Shown: positions 52,161 through 61,678, numbered from the stretch's first letter. The stretch is 64,000 nt of DNA from DATMNR01 sp963702765 (GCA_963702765.1 CAVPEB010000036.1:62001-126000); one strand, 5' to 3'. The notes: generated by a model from the letters alone, not told the origin. Made by a program: numbers and translations.

Positions 52161-52550
52161 CTATTTATTTGAATCCTGACTTAGTCCTTGCACGTTCACA
52201 TTCACCTGAGCGACCGGAATACCGATCATCTTTTCGATAGAGAATTTGACGGCACTCATGATGTTGTGAGCTATTTCCGATATACGTAGTCCGTATTCCA
52301 GGGCAACATAGACCTCAACGGTAATCTGATTATCAACAATGCGAATCTGCACACCCTGATTGAGACGATCCTGCGGGAGGAACACCGCCTGCCCATTGCG
52401 AAGGCGCGGAGCAGTGATACCAACAACGCCGTACAATTCAGTGATAGCTTGCACTGCAATAGTGTGAATTGCGTTAGGCAGTACTTCTATCTTTCCAAGA
52501 CGGTTTGTGCTTTGTTGAGGTTGGATGGCAGGTGTTTTCGGCATGCGCAT
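52161..52550 (-). CDS. Asp23/Gls24 family protein
   Basis: The 129-residue protein has the alkaline-shock-protein-23 fold: IEVLPNAIHTIAVQAITELYG, VEVYVALEYGLRISEIAHNI and VNVNVQGLS. Members are cytosolic and link with envelope stress. It lies 59 bp before fakA on the same strand and diverges from rpmB, the usual arrangement of this region. Confidence 0.9.
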   Translation of the reverse strand: MRMPKTPAIQPQQSTNRLGKIEVLPNAIHTIAVQAITELYGVVGITAPRLRNGQAVFLPQDRLNQGVQIRIVDNQITVEVYVALEYGLRISEIAHNIMSAVKFSIEKMIGIPVAQVNVNVQGLSQDSNK

Positions 52551-52579
52551 GTCTTTTCTCTTTTATATACCCCTGACTC

Positions 52580-52609
52580 TTGCCAACACAAGTGAGAACA
52601 TGGTATACT
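52580..52609 (+). promoter_or_regulatory. Promoter upstream of rpmB
   Basis: TTGCCA (52580-52585) and TATACT (52604-52609) are 18 bp apart, and TGG stands just before the -10 box as an extended element. The start lies about 170 bp before rpmB, so the message would have a long leader. An upstream open frame covers part of this leader, but shows no recognisable protein. Confidence 0.6.
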
Positions 52610-52786
52610 CGCATGGCGTGTTCAGGTTCTCTTTACATATCATTGCCAGATTGGCTTCTCGTTAAAATTCGAATACGAGATGAAAGAGATAGAAACATAA
52701 GCAGTATATCAGAGGCAGACTGTATTATCAAGAGACGCTTGAGAAGCTACACTAAGCCCTTAAATGAAGTAGAGAGGAAGAGTTAT

Positions 52787-52981
52787 ATGTCTGGTCGTTG
52801 TGAGATATGCGAACGCAAGCCGATGTATGGCAATAATGTTAATTTTTCGCAGAAGCGCACGCGTCGACGTTTTGTGCTGAATGTGCAGCGCCGTCGTATT
52901 GAAATCAATGGTGTTAAGCGCGCAGTAAATATCTGTACCCGTTGCTTGAGAACCATGGACAAGTTGCCAAAGGCGAGATAA
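52787..52981 (+). CDS. rpmB: 50S ribosomal protein L28
   Basis: The 64-residue basic protein has the L28 signature: CEICERKPMYGNNVNFSQKR, then RRRFVLNVQRRRI and NICTRCLRTMDK. Two CxxC motifs (CEIC and CTRC) make it the zinc-binding version. GAGGAAG lies 8 nt before the ATG at 52787. A larger frame begins upstream, but the match to L28 begins exactly here. Confidence 0.95.
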   Translation: MSGRCEICERKPMYGNNVNFSQKRTRRRFVLNVQRRRIEINGVKRAVNICTRCLRTMDKLPKAR

Positions 52982-52989
52982 TAACCTAC

Positions 52990-53040
52990 AACAATAAAGG
53001 GCAGAATAGTCATATATAGGCCATTCTGCCCTTTATTGTT
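52990..53040. terminator. Bidirectional terminator between rpmB and rlmN
   Basis: A 20-bp stem with one mismatch (AACAATAAAGGGCAGAAT at 52990 with its complement ending 53040) and a loop of about 10 bases lies between convergent genes. The stem is GC-rich in the middle and flanked by T and A runs, so it is a good terminator for both genes. Confidence 0.85.
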
Positions 53041-54184
53041 ACCTGCGATTCTTTTCAAAACGTGTCCTTAATTGTCCACATGCTGCTGCGATGTCATCTC
53101 CGCGCTCGGCGCGAACACTATTGCTTATTCTATGCTCAAAAAGCACCTTACGGAAGGTACTAATAGCCTCACCGCTGGGCGATTTAAAATCGGCGGAGGT
53201 TGCATTGACTGGAATGCAGTTCACATGAGCAAACTGCTTCAGAGGGGCTAGCAATGCGCCAAGTAGATGTGCATCCTCTTCTGTATCGTTTACGCCAGCC
53301 AACAGTACATATTCAAATGTCACCTGCCGTCCCGTAGCAGCAATATAGTCCTTACAAGCAGCAATCAGCTCCTCTAATGGATATTTTTTATTGATTGGCA
53401 TAGTCCGACTACGTAGCTCATCAGTTGCGGCATGCAGGGAAATAGCGAGATTTACCTGTAGCTTCTCCTGACTGAGCTTACGAATTGCAGGGACCAATCC
53501 CACAGTTGAAACAGTCATATGCCGCGCCCCCAGATTAAAGCCATCTGAACTATTAAGGATATGCAACGCCTGTAAGACATTGTCATAATTATGTAAAGGT
53601 TCTCCCATGCCCATCAAAACTATGTTCGTTATATGGTCAATAGGAGCACTGCCAGGAAGTCCCTTTGCAGCCCACGGAGCAGCTTGTAATTCTCGAGCAA
53701 AGATGAGCACCTGTGCTACAATCTCCCCCGAGGTCAGATGACGATCAAAACCCATCTGCCCTGTTGCACAGAAAGTACACCCAAAAGCACAACCAGCCTG
53801 CGTCGAAACGCAAACTGTTGCCCGTGCATTGCTTTCTCCAATAGGGGGATACAGCATGAGCACCAATTCGATCAGTTTCCCATCACTAAGCTCCAATAAA
53901 ATTTTACGTGTGCGGTCATCTTTGGAGTGTTGTTCGCTCCGAACGATCATCGGTCCAATGCTAGTTTCCTCTGCAAGTCGATTACGTAAAGGCTGGGGAA
54001 GGTTGCTCATCAATGAAAAGTCGGTTACGAGACGCTGGTAAAGCCAGCTATAGAGTTGTTTTGCGCGAAAAGTCGGCTCCCCCCTCTCCAGGAGCCATTC
54101 TTGCATCTGGGGTAGAGAGAGACTAAGCAGGTCGGTTTTCTTGGAGCTAACTATGTTAGATTGTCTAATTGGCGTGATTGACAT
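53039..54184 (-). CDS. rlmN: 23S rRNA (adenine-2503) methyltransferase RlmN
   Basis: The 381-residue radical SAM enzyme methylates C2 of A2503 in 23S rRNA and A37 in some tRNAs. The iron-sulphur cluster motif CAFGCTFCATG is clear, together with GMGEPLHNYD and the C-terminal catalytic cysteine region RGDDIAAACGQL. An N-terminal accessory domain (GEPTFRAKQLYSWLY) is present. The ATG at 54184 has no ribosome site, but a TATAAT box ends 6 bp before it, so the message may be leaderless. Confidence 0.95.
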   Translation of the reverse strand: MSITPIRQSNIVSSKKTDLLSLSLPQMQEWLLERGEPTFRAKQLYSWLYQRLVTDFSLMSNLPQPLRNRLAEETSIGPMIVRSEQHSKDDRTRKILLELSDGKLIELVLMLYPPIGESNARATVCVSTQAGCAFGCTFCATGQMGFDRHLTSGEIVAQVLIFARELQAAPWAAKGLPGSAPIDHITNIVLMGMGEPLHNYDNVLQALHILNSSDGFNLGARHMTVSTVGLVPAIRKLSQEKLQVNLAISLHAATDELRSRTMPINKKYPLEELIAACKDYIAATGRQVTFEYVLLAGVNDTEEDAHLLGALLAPLKQFAHVNCIPVNATSADFKSPSGEAISTFRKVLFEHRISNSVRAERGDDIAAACGQLRTRFEKNRR

Positions 54185-54190
54185 GCATTC

Positions 54191-54200
54191 ATTATAGCAC
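54191..54200 (-). promoter_or_regulatory. Extended -10 promoter for rlmN, likely leaderless
   Basis: The minus strand reads TGCTATAAT just before the ATG. The 3' end of the -10 box is 6 bases from the A of the start codon, so transcription would begin at or very near that A. No good -35 box is seen. Confidence 0.65.
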
Positions 54201-54256
54201 GTTTTGCTCCTAATAAACGTAAGAATCAGAAAGGCTGACAGACGTTGTATCAACTG

Positions 54257-54285
54257 TTGCACAGTGTATATTGGTGTGCTATAAT
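54257..54285 (+). promoter_or_regulatory. Promoter of the ATP synthase operon
   Basis: TTGCAC (54257-54262) and TATAAT (54280-54285) are 17 bp apart with the extended TGC before the -10 box. It lies about 43 bp before the first gene. The TGCTATAAT is identical to that of the divergent rlmN promoter. Confidence 0.7.
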
Positions 54286-54328
54286 CCGCATGGAAGAAAG
54301 ATGAGAGACAACAGACGGGATCATACGG

Positions 54329-54544
54329 ATGAATAAGAAACCGCCGCCCTCTGTTTGGGAATCCCTGGCGTTAGCCGGGCAACTAGGCTTCACCATAGCA
54401 ATTCCCTTAGCTCTAGGTGCTATTTTAGGTAATTACCTTGATGGCATTACACATCAAACAACTATATTTTTGCTGCTCGGGCTGCTGCTTGGCCTGATTA
54501 TAGGAATATATGGAGCATACCGTTTATTTGCACGCCTTTTCTAA
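54329..54544 (+). CDS. atpI: AtpI/AtpZ-like small membrane protein
   Basis: The 71-residue protein has two hydrophobic helices (SLALAGQLGFTIAIPLALGA and FLLLGLLLGLIIGIYG) separated by a short polar turn. This is the pattern of the AtpI/AtpZ proteins that precede atpB and assist Fo assembly or Mg/Ca transport. It is the first gene of the operon. Confidence 0.85.
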   Translation: MNKKPPPSVWESLALAGQLGFTIAIPLALGAILGNYLDGITHQTTIFLLLGLLLGLIIGIYGAYRLFARLF

Positions 54545-54617
54545 AATAGAGAGGATAGACGGAGCCACCAATAACAAAACAGACCTGGCAGAGCGCAGTG
54601 AGTAGGGAGGATGCCGC

Positions 54618-55520
54618 GTGCTCTGGAAACTTCAGCCAATACAAATTCCGCCAGAAGTGATCTTCTATATAGGACCGCTTCCTGTTACAAATGCTCTTCT
54701 TGGTACCTGGATATCAATCATCGCTTTACTTTTAGTTTTCTATTTCGGAACGCGCAAGCGTGATTTGATACCTTCCGGTATGCAAAATGCTGTTGAGTGG
54801 ATTATTGAATATTTGTTAAACCTCACAGAGGGTGTATCTGGCAAAGTAAAGGCGAAAAAGTTTTTTCCACTTGTTGCGACTTTTTTCATATTCATTCTGT
54901 TCTGTAACTTGCTTGATATTTTCCCCGGCGTAGATACGATTGGAACTGTAAACCTGGTTGCTCTCAGGTCGGCACATCTCAGTGTACCAACAACCTTTTT
55001 CCTATTAGGTGAATACTCCGATAAGCTTACTCCCTGGGTTCGACCCGGAACAAGTGACCTCAATCTTACATTAGCATTGGCACTCGTCTCTGTAATTGTC
55101 ACTCAGATCTTCGGTTTCTATACATTGGGTGCAAAGCAGCAACTCAGCAAGTATTTCAACTTCAAAGCTTTTAGACATGGCTTTCAGGGGCCTATCGAGT
55201 TCTTCGTTGGACTAATTGAGCTTGTCACGGAGATATCTCGCATTCTTTCATTCTCTTTCCGTCTCTTTGGCAATATCTTCGCCGGTAGCGCAGTACTGGC
55301 AGTTTTCGCATGGCTTCTCCCCTTTGTTTCTGATGCAATTTTCATCCCCTTAGAAATCTTTGTGGGTTTTGTACAAGCGCTTATTTTCGCTTTGCTCACA
55401 CTCGTCTTCCTGGAAATTGGCACTTCCAGCCATGAGGAAGCAGGGGAAGAGTCTGAAAAACATGCAATGGAGCAATTTGAGCAGAAAAAGTCTGAAGAAG
55501 AAGCCTTAGTATCTGGCTAA
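54618..55520 (+). CDS. atpB: F-type ATP synthase subunit a
   Basis: The 300-residue membrane protein forms the proton half-channels of Fo. The essential arginine is in the fourth or fifth helix (SFSFRLFGNIFAG), and the C-terminal ALIFALLTLVFLEI is typical. The tail is rich in Glu and Lys. The GTG at 54618 has GGGAGG 7 nt upstream. Confidence 0.95.
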   Translation: MLWKLQPIQIPPEVIFYIGPLPVTNALLGTWISIIALLLVFYFGTRKRDLIPSGMQNAVEWIIEYLLNLTEGVSGKVKAKKFFPLVATFFIFILFCNLLDIFPGVDTIGTVNLVALRSAHLSVPTTFFLLGEYSDKLTPWVRPGTSDLNLTLALALVSVIVTQIFGFYTLGAKQQLSKYFNFKAFRHGFQGPIEFFVGLIELVTEISRILSFSFRLFGNIFAGSAVLAVFAWLLPFVSDAIFIPLEIFVGFVQALIFALLTLVFLEIGTSSHEEAGEESEKHAMEQFEQKKSEEEALVSG

Positions 55521-55630
55521 AATAGAGCAATCGTTTATTCCATCACTTGCTACTCGCAGTTCTTTCTGCGATTGCATAAATTAACATCAAACAATACACA
55601 AAGGGATTATCCTTTAAGGAGGTTTTCAAC

Positions 55631-55858
55631 GTGACTGGTACAACCACTTCACTCGCTATCGCACTTGCAATCGGTTTGGGAGCTATCGGTCCAGGCCTGG
55701 GAATCGGTATTGCTGCAGGTCAGGCATTTAGCGCCATTGGTCGCAATCCGGAAGCGGAGCCATTGATCCGTATTAACATGTTCATCGGTCTGGCATTCGC
55801 CGAAGCTATTGCTATTTATGCGCTCGTTATCGCCTTCGTACTCACTGGTAGGCCTTAA
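55631..55858 (+). CDS. atpE: F-type ATP synthase subunit c
   Basis: The 75-residue hairpin protein builds the rotor ring. Glu58 in GLAFAEAIAIY is the ion carrier. The first helix has GPGLGIGIAAG with Ile where sodium-type rings have Gln, and Ala follows the Glu instead of Ser, so the ring should use protons. The GTG start has AAGGAGG 8 nt upstream. Strong ribosome sites fit the high copy of subunit c. Confidence 0.95.
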   Translation: MTGTTTSLAIALAIGLGAIGPGLGIGIAAGQAFSAIGRNPEAEPLIRINMFIGLAFAEAIAIYALVIAFVLTGRP

Positions 55859-56012
55859 TTTCCAGGCAAGTAGGGATTTAAAAGGGGAGATATATCACAA
55901 CTTTCCTCACCCTACTCTGCCAGTTTGGAGCGCAAGTAAGGGTATATCTTGATAGCCGTTCGTTCAGGCTTCAATCTGGTATCATCCCTATTGATTAGGA
56001 GGCGCACATAGA

Positions 56013-56519
56013 ATGAATCTTGCAAGTCAGTTCGGTCTCAATCCTTGGGCTTTCTTCTCACAACTTATTAGCTTTGGCATCGTCTTTCTCATCCTTTGGA
56101 AATGGGGATTCCCTGTCATTATCAGGACACTCGAAAAACGACAGGCAGTAATTCGCGAAGGCGTCGAGAATGCTGAAAAAGCCACGCGTGACCTTGCAGA
56201 GGCGACTTCACGCGCAGAACAATTACTACAGGAAGCTCGTGTTCAGGCCCAGGAAACCATTGCTCAGGCGACTCGGGTGGCTGAACGAGAGGCAAACCGC
56301 ATTCAGGAGGAGGCACACGCTCGCGCTGCCCAGATTGAACAACAACAGGTGGCCCGCATCCAGCAGGAGGCTGCTCGCGCTCGCGCAGAGCTCAGCCGCC
56401 TCGTTGTTAACCTTTCGATTAGCGCTGCCGGCAAAGTTATCAGTAAATCTGTTGACAGCTCAGATAATCGACGGCTGGTTGAAGAGTTCGTTCACGCTAG
56501 TGAAACAAGGAAACAGTAA
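56013..56519 (+). CDS. atpF: F-type ATP synthase subunit b
   Basis: The 168-residue protein has one N-terminal membrane helix (SFGIVFLILWKWGFPVI) and a long Ala/Glu/Gln/Arg-rich coiled coil, the stator stalk. AGGAGGCGCACATAG lies before the ATG. Its stop overlaps the atpH start by one base. Confidence 0.95.
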   Translation: MNLASQFGLNPWAFFSQLISFGIVFLILWKWGFPVIIRTLEKRQAVIREGVENAEKATRDLAEATSRAEQLLQEARVQAQETIAQATRVAEREANRIQEEAHARAAQIEQQQVARIQQEAARARAELSRLVVNLSISAAGKVISKSVDSSDNRRLVEEFVHASETRKQ

Positions 56520-57139
56520 TGCTAAAGGGAGCAATAGCACGTCGCTATGCAGGTGCGATCTTCGACATTGGGTTAAAGCAAAACACGATTGACCGAACAC
56601 TCGAAGATGTGCAAGAGATAGCCAAGCTGTTTTCTATCCGTAAACTGGCTTATCTCTTACGCGAGCCGAATATTCCCGCAGAGCGCAAAGAGGCAGCAAT
56701 ACGCCAGGGACTTGAATCCAGGGTTCTGCCAACTTCACTCAATCTCGCATTATTGGTCGTCCAGCGCGGGCTGGTTGATATCATGTCGAATATCGCTCGT
56801 GAACTGAACCAGCTTGTTCTCGACTATAAGAATGAGGCAACAGCTGAAGTTACAACGGCAACGCAATTAGATGAAGCGACGCAGCGTCAGGTTCAACATG
56901 CATTAGAACATATTACTGGCAAAAAGATAGTGCTAGAAACCAGAATTCGACCTGATATCCTGGGTGGAGTGGTAGCACGAGTAGGCGATCAGGTGATCGA
57001 TGGAAGTATAGAGCGCCGTTTAAAATTGCTGCAACAACAGTTATTAACCGGTGTTTCCTCTGCCAGAATTGACTTCTTCGCAGAACCAGGTACCGAAGGG
57101 CCTGAATTGTCAAGTGATGGCCATAAACCAGCTTACTAG
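56519..57139 (+). CDS. atpH: F-type ATP synthase subunit delta
   Basis: The 206-residue protein links the stator to F1. The opening GAIARRYAGAIFDIGL and the C-terminal DPDILGGVV-like IRPDILGGVVARVGDQVIDGS are typical. A Pro/Gly/Glu-rich tail of about 20 residues is longer than usual. 174 bp without a gene separate it from atpA, and a strong ribosome site stands at their end. Confidence 0.95.
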   Translation: MLKGAIARRYAGAIFDIGLKQNTIDRTLEDVQEIAKLFSIRKLAYLLREPNIPAERKEAAIRQGLESRVLPTSLNLALLVVQRGLVDIMSNIARELNQLVLDYKNEATAEVTTATQLDEATQRQVQHALEHITGKKIVLETRIRPDILGGVVARVGDQVIDGSIERRLKLLQQQLLTGVSSARIDFFAEPGTEGPELSSDGHKPAY

Positions 57140-57313
57140 CGTCAATCATACATTCAAACCCGTAATTTGAGATCAGTGCTCATTATGAGTGCCAATAAAA
57201 GAACGAACAAATAGCAAAAACTCTTCCCTATGGCTGTAGTGGTATCCTTCGCGGATACAAAATGCATTATGAAACAGTCGGAGCGAGGATCAATACAAAC
57301 AGGAGGAACAGCG

Positions 57314-58846
57314 ATGGCATCATGGGCTGACGAAATCAGTGCCATCATAGAAAAAAACATCGCAGGGTTTGGAACAAGCGAAACCGCAACAGCAAGCGTT
57401 GGCACTGTCATCGCAGTGCAAGACGGTATCGCTCGTGTCTATGGACTGCAAGATGTGAAATATCTAGAGTTGGTGGAATTTCCACGTACTGGAATAATGG
57501 GCATGGCCTTCAACCTTGAAGAAGAAACGGTCAGTTGCACTATCCTGGGCGAGTTTTCCCATATACGTGAAGATGATGAAGTGCGTACTACAGGACGAGT
57601 TATCTCGGTACCTGTTGGTGATGCACTGATTGGGCGTATCGTGAACCCTCTGGGTGAGCCGCTGGACGATAAAGGGCCAATTGTAACAGATAAATTTCGC
57701 CCGGTGGAACGCGTTGCTCCTGGTGTAATCACCCGCCAGTCAGTAAATACACCTGTACAAACAGGTATTAAAGCTATTGATAGCATGATTCCTATTGGTC
57801 GTGGCCAACGCGAATTGATCATTGGCGACCGCCAGACAGGAAAGAGCGCTATAGCTATCGATACAATTATTAACCAGAAGGGCAAGAACCTGCTGTGCAT
57901 CTACGTGGCAATCGGTCAGAAGAATTCCACAGTTGCACGTACCCACGCTATTCTAGAAGAACACGGCGCGATGGAGCATACCATCATGGTGGTAGCAGGC
58001 GCCTCTGACCCTGCGCCAGTGAAGTATCTAGCTCCCTATGCTGGTTGCTCTATGGGTGAGGAATTCATGGAGTCTGGGCGGGATGCGCTTATTATCTATG
58101 ATGACCTGACGAAACACGCCGAAGCATACCGTAATATCTCATTGATCATCAGGCGCCCGCCTGGACGTGAAGCATATCCCGGTGATGTCTTCTACCTGCA
58201 CTCGCGTCTTCTGGAACGCGCTGCTCGCCTGAATGACGATTATGGCGGCGGCTCGCTCACAGCATTACCGATTATCGAAACGAAGGCGAATGACATCTCA
58301 GCATACATTCCAACGAATGTAATCTCGATTACCGATGGGCAGATATTCCTTGAGACTGACCTGTTTAACGCTGGGCAACGACCAGCCGTAAACGTCGGTC
58401 TTTCGGTATCGCGTGTAGGAAGTAGCGCCCAGTCACGCGCTATGCGACAGGTAGCCGGATCGCTCCGTCTCGATCTTGCGCAATTCCGTGAACTCGCGGC
58501 ATTTGCACAATTCGCATCAGACCTGGATAAAGTTACAAAGAGTCGTATCGACCGTGGACGTCGCTTAACCGAGGTCCTCAAACAACCACAGTATCAACCG
58601 GTATCAGTAGAGAAGCAGGTAATGATCATCTATGCGGCGACTGCTGGATACCTGGATGATGTACCTGAAGACCAGGTCGGCACATGGGAAACTGCGTTCT
58701 ACCGCTATATTGATGCAAATCATCCGGAGATCGGTGATGAGATCATTGAGAAATCGGTGAATGCGCGAGATAAAATGTCAGAAGAGCTATTGCAAAAGTT
58801 AAACGCTGCAATTGAAGATTTCAAGAAAACAGCGTCGCCGCACTAG
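57314..58846 (+). CDS. atpA: F-type ATP synthase subunit alpha
   Basis: The 510-residue protein forms the non-catalytic sites of F1. The P-loop GDRQTGKSAIA is present, along with the signature PAVNVGLSVSRVGSSAQ. The ATG at 57314 has AGGAGG 7 nt upstream; an in-frame start at 57230 would add 28 residues unlike the family, so it is not used. Confidence 0.96.
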   Translation: MASWADEISAIIEKNIAGFGTSETATASVGTVIAVQDGIARVYGLQDVKYLELVEFPRTGIMGMAFNLEEETVSCTILGEFSHIREDDEVRTTGRVISVPVGDALIGRIVNPLGEPLDDKGPIVTDKFRPVERVAPGVITRQSVNTPVQTGIKAIDSMIPIGRGQRELIIGDRQTGKSAIAIDTIINQKGKNLLCIYVAIGQKNSTVARTHAILEEHGAMEHTIMVVAGASDPAPVKYLAPYAGCSMGEEFMESGRDALIIYDDLTKHAEAYRNISLIIRRPPGREAYPGDVFYLHSRLLERAARLNDDYGGGSLTALPIIETKANDISAYIPTNVISITDGQIFLETDLFNAGQRPAVNVGLSVSRVGSSAQSRAMRQVAGSLRLDLAQFRELAAFAQFASDLDKVTKSRIDRGRRLTEVLKQPQYQPVSVEKQVMIIYAATAGYLDDVPEDQVGTWETAFYRYIDANHPEIGDEIIEKSVNARDKMSEELLQKLNAAIEDFKKTASPH

Positions 58847-58858
58847 GAGGATTGGTGT

Positions 58859-59749
58859 ATGCCATCAACCAGAGAAATACGGCGGCGGATCAGGTCGGTT
58901 AAAAACACCGCGCAGATCACCAAAGCTATGCAGATGGTAGCAAGTAGTAAAATGCGCCGGGCACAAGAACGGGTCCAGCAATCACGCCCATATGCCGATC
59001 AACTTCGAGGCCTCGTCTCACGCCTTGCCAGGGTTACTGGCGAAGATGTGGGAGGGGAGATCGCGCTGCTGAAACAACGTCCAGTACACAAAATCGGGAT
59101 AGTCGTCATTACACCTGATGGCGGCTTATGTGGAGCATTGCCAAGCAATATCAATCGTAAGGCTGCTGCAACGGCAATCGAGGAACAACAGCGGTTTGCC
59201 GAGCAAGGAGAGAGACCCGCGGTCGATTATGTAGCAGTTGGGCGCAAGGGACGCGACTTCGTCTTACGAAACCAGTTGCACCTGATTGCAGAATTCACGA
59301 ACTATGGTGATAGACCATCCTTACAGGATGCTTCAGCTATTGCACAGGTAGCGGTGGACGCCTTTCTGAACGGCGAGGTGGATATCGTTTACCTGGTTTA
59401 TCCAAAATTTATCAATACTGTGAGTCAGTTGCCTATTACCGTGCAATTGTTACCGGTACAGCCTCCTACCGAGCAAGAAGGGGAGAGCAAAACAATCGAA
59501 TACATCTACGAGCCCGATGCAATAAGCATTTATGAAGCTTTGCTTCCGCGTTACGTGAATGTTCAGGTTTACCAGGCATTGCTCGAAACGATTGCAAGCT
59601 TTAATTCAGCTCAAATGGTGGCAATGAAGAATGCAACGGATAATGCTAACGATCTCATTCAGGATTTGACCCTTACCTATAACAAAGCCCGCCAGGCAAG
59701 TATTACGACCGAGATTCTCGAGGTTGTGTCCGGCGCGGCGGCTTTGTAA
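58859..59749 (+). CDS. atpG: F-type ATP synthase subunit gamma
   Basis: The 296-residue protein is the central shaft. The N-terminal helix (REIRRRIRSVKNTAQITKAM) and the C-terminal helix (NDLIQDLTLTYNKARQASIT, then EILEVVSGAAAL) form the coiled coil inside the alpha-beta ring. It lies 12 bp after atpA, with AGGAGG at its start. Confidence 0.96.
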   Translation: MPSTREIRRRIRSVKNTAQITKAMQMVASSKMRRAQERVQQSRPYADQLRGLVSRLARVTGEDVGGEIALLKQRPVHKIGIVVITPDGGLCGALPSNINRKAAATAIEEQQRFAEQGERPAVDYVAVGRKGRDFVLRNQLHLIAEFTNYGDRPSLQDASAIAQVAVDAFLNGEVDIVYLVYPKFINTVSQLPITVQLLPVQPPTEQEGESKTIEYIYEPDAISIYEALLPRYVNVQVYQALLETIASFNSAQMVAMKNATDNANDLIQDLTLTYNKARQASITTEILEVVSGAAAL

Positions 59750-59766
59750 GCGAGTAGGAGAAATAT

Positions 59767-61188
59767 ATGGCAACAACGAATACGGGTACAAAAGGAAAAA
59801 TTGTACAGGTACTTGGGGCAGTGGTGGATATTGAGTTTCCCCCAGACCATCTACCAGAAATCTACAATGAAGTGCAAACTCAACTAGAAGGGTCTGATCA
59901 GATTCTTTCACTCGAGGTTGAGCAACAGTTAGGGAATAACTGGGTACGTTGCGTGGCGATGGGCTCAACAGACGGCTTACAGCGTGGTATCGATGCAACT
60001 GATATGGGTGCTCCAATTTCAGTACCAGTAGGCCCTAAAACATTGGGACGCATCTTCAATGTGCTAGGCCAGGCAGTTGACAATAAGCCGGAAGTAACAG
60101 ACGCCCCACGCCTACCTATTCATAGAGCGGCTCCGAGCCTGGAAGACCAGGCAGCGACCATCGAGGTCTTTGAAACAGGCATTAAAGTCATTGACCTGAT
60201 CTGCCCTTTTATGAAAGGCGGAAAAATTGGAGCCTTTGGTGGTGCCGGTGTAGGTAAGACCGTTATCATTCAGGAACTGATTAACAATATCGCGAAAGGC
60301 CATGGTGGGTACAGCGTTTTCGCGGGCGTAGGTGAACGCACACGTGAAGGAAATGACCTCTATCATGAGATGCAGGAAGCGAAGGTTATTGACCGCCTGG
60401 CAATGGTATTTGGTCAGATGAACGAACCGCCTGGTTCGCGGTTACGTGTAGCTCTGAGTGGCCTGGCAATCGCAGAGTATTTCCGCGATGAAGAGGGCAA
60501 AGATGTGTTGCTCTTCATTGACAACATCTTCCGTTTTACTCAGGCTGGCGCTGAAGTTTCGGCCCTGCTGGGACGCATGCCTTCGGCAGTGGGTTATCAA
60601 CCAAACCTTGCAGAGGAGATGGGCGAATTGCAAGAGCGCATCACCTCAACGAAAAAAGGATCAATTACTTCTATGCAGGCTGTGTATGTACCTGCTGACG
60701 ACTACACCGACCCTGCTCCTGCTACAACATTTGCTCACCTGGACTCGACGCTTGTGTTGGAGCGTGCGATTTTTGAGCAGGGTATTTATCCCGCGATTGA
60801 TCCACTGGCTTCTACCAGTCGTATTCTTGACCCAAACGTTGTGGGCGAGGAACATTATAATGTGGCCCGAGGTGTGCAGAAGGTTCTACAGCGTTATAAA
60901 GACCTGCAAGATATTATTGCAATTCTGGGTATCGACGAACTGTCAGACGACGACAAGCTGACAGTGGCGAGAGCCAGGAAGTTGCAGCGTTTCTTCTCTC
61001 AGCCATTTACAGTCGCAACTGTATTCACCGGTCTCGAAGGCAGATATGTACCCGTGAAGGAAACAGTGCGTGGCTTTACAGAGATTCTCGAAGGCAAGTA
61101 CGACCATATACGCGAAGACTTTTTCTATATGAAAGGCAACATCGACGAGGTTGTTGAGAGCTACGAGAAAGAACAGCAAAAGGGGTAG
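59767..61188 (+). CDS. atpD: F-type ATP synthase subunit beta
   Basis: The 473-residue catalytic subunit has the P-loop GGAGVGKTV, the catalytic glutamate in GVGERTREGND, and the DELSDDDK signature with the preceding IAILGID segment. Length is normal. It lies 17 bp after atpG and 3 bp before atpC. Confidence 0.97.
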   Translation: MATTNTGTKGKIVQVLGAVVDIEFPPDHLPEIYNEVQTQLEGSDQILSLEVEQQLGNNWVRCVAMGSTDGLQRGIDATDMGAPISVPVGPKTLGRIFNVLGQAVDNKPEVTDAPRLPIHRAAPSLEDQAATIEVFETGIKVIDLICPFMKGGKIGAFGGAGVGKTVIIQELINNIAKGHGGYSVFAGVGERTREGNDLYHEMQEAKVIDRLAMVFGQMNEPPGSRLRVALSGLAIAEYFRDEEGKDVLLFIDNIFRFTQAGAEVSALLGRMPSAVGYQPNLAEEMGELQERITSTKKGSITSMQAVYVPADDYTDPAPATTFAHLDSTLVLERAIFEQGIYPAIDPLASTSRILDPNVVGEEHYNVARGVQKVLQRYKDLQDIIAILGIDELSDDDKLTVARARKLQRFFSQPFTVATVFTGLEGRYVPVKETVRGFTEILEGKYDHIREDFFYMKGNIDEVVESYEKEQQKG

Positions 61189-61191
61189 ACG

Positions 61192-61650
61192 ATGGCAACA
61201 CGCACTACCATGCATGTAGAGGTAGTTACAGCTGAGCGAGAACTCTACAGCGGAGAGGCTGATATAGTTATTGCTCCCGGTTCTGAGGGGGAGCTTGGTA
61301 TTCTCCCAAGGCACGCAGCACTGTTAACTACACTGAAAGTTGGTGAGTTGCTGATCAAGCTCAGTGGCGCTGAAGAGCCATTCTTTGTGTCTGGTGGCTT
61401 TCTTGAAGTATCGGATAACAATGTGACGGTACTCGCTGAAACTGCAGAACACGCGGAGGAGATTGATGAGGCTCGTGCTGAAGCTGCTCGTCGACGTGCC
61501 CAGGAACTACTTGCGCAGGCTCAGTCTGATACCGATCGAGCAGAACTTATAGGTGCTCTTGAACGTGCAGTCGCGCGTATTCACGTATCTGAAATCACAC
61601 GTCGGCGGTCTGCTCGTCGTATTCAGATGCCACCACCTTCAGAAATGTAA
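61192..61650 (+). CDS. atpC: F-type ATP synthase subunit epsilon
   Basis: The 152-residue protein has the beta-sandwich domain (VEVVTAERELYSGEADIV, then LGILPRHAALLTTLKVGEL, shown in part) and a two-helix C-terminus, with extra Arg/Pro residues at the end. It couples and inhibits F1. It is the last gene of the operon; a hairpin follows. Confidence 0.95.
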   Translation: MATRTTMHVEVVTAERELYSGEADIVIAPGSEGELGILPRHAALLTTLKVGELLIKLSGAEEPFFVSGGFLEVSDNNVTVLAETAEHAEEIDEARAEAARRRAQELLAQAQSDTDRAELIGALERAVARIHVSEITRRRSARRIQMPPPSEM

Positions 61651-61678
61651 CTAGACCTATAAGAAAGATTTCTTACCC

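Noticed and set aside
52580..52786. Extended N-terminus for L28
   Set aside because: The match to L28 begins at the ATG at 52787 with its own ribosome site; the upstream codons are leader.
55631..55858. Sodium-type ATP synthase ring
   Set aside because: The Gln of helix 1 and the Ser after the carboxylate, both typical for sodium binding, are Ile and Ala here.
57230..57313. Longer atpA start
   Set aside because: The extra 28 residues are unlike alpha subunits and the strong ribosome site precedes the ATG at 57314.
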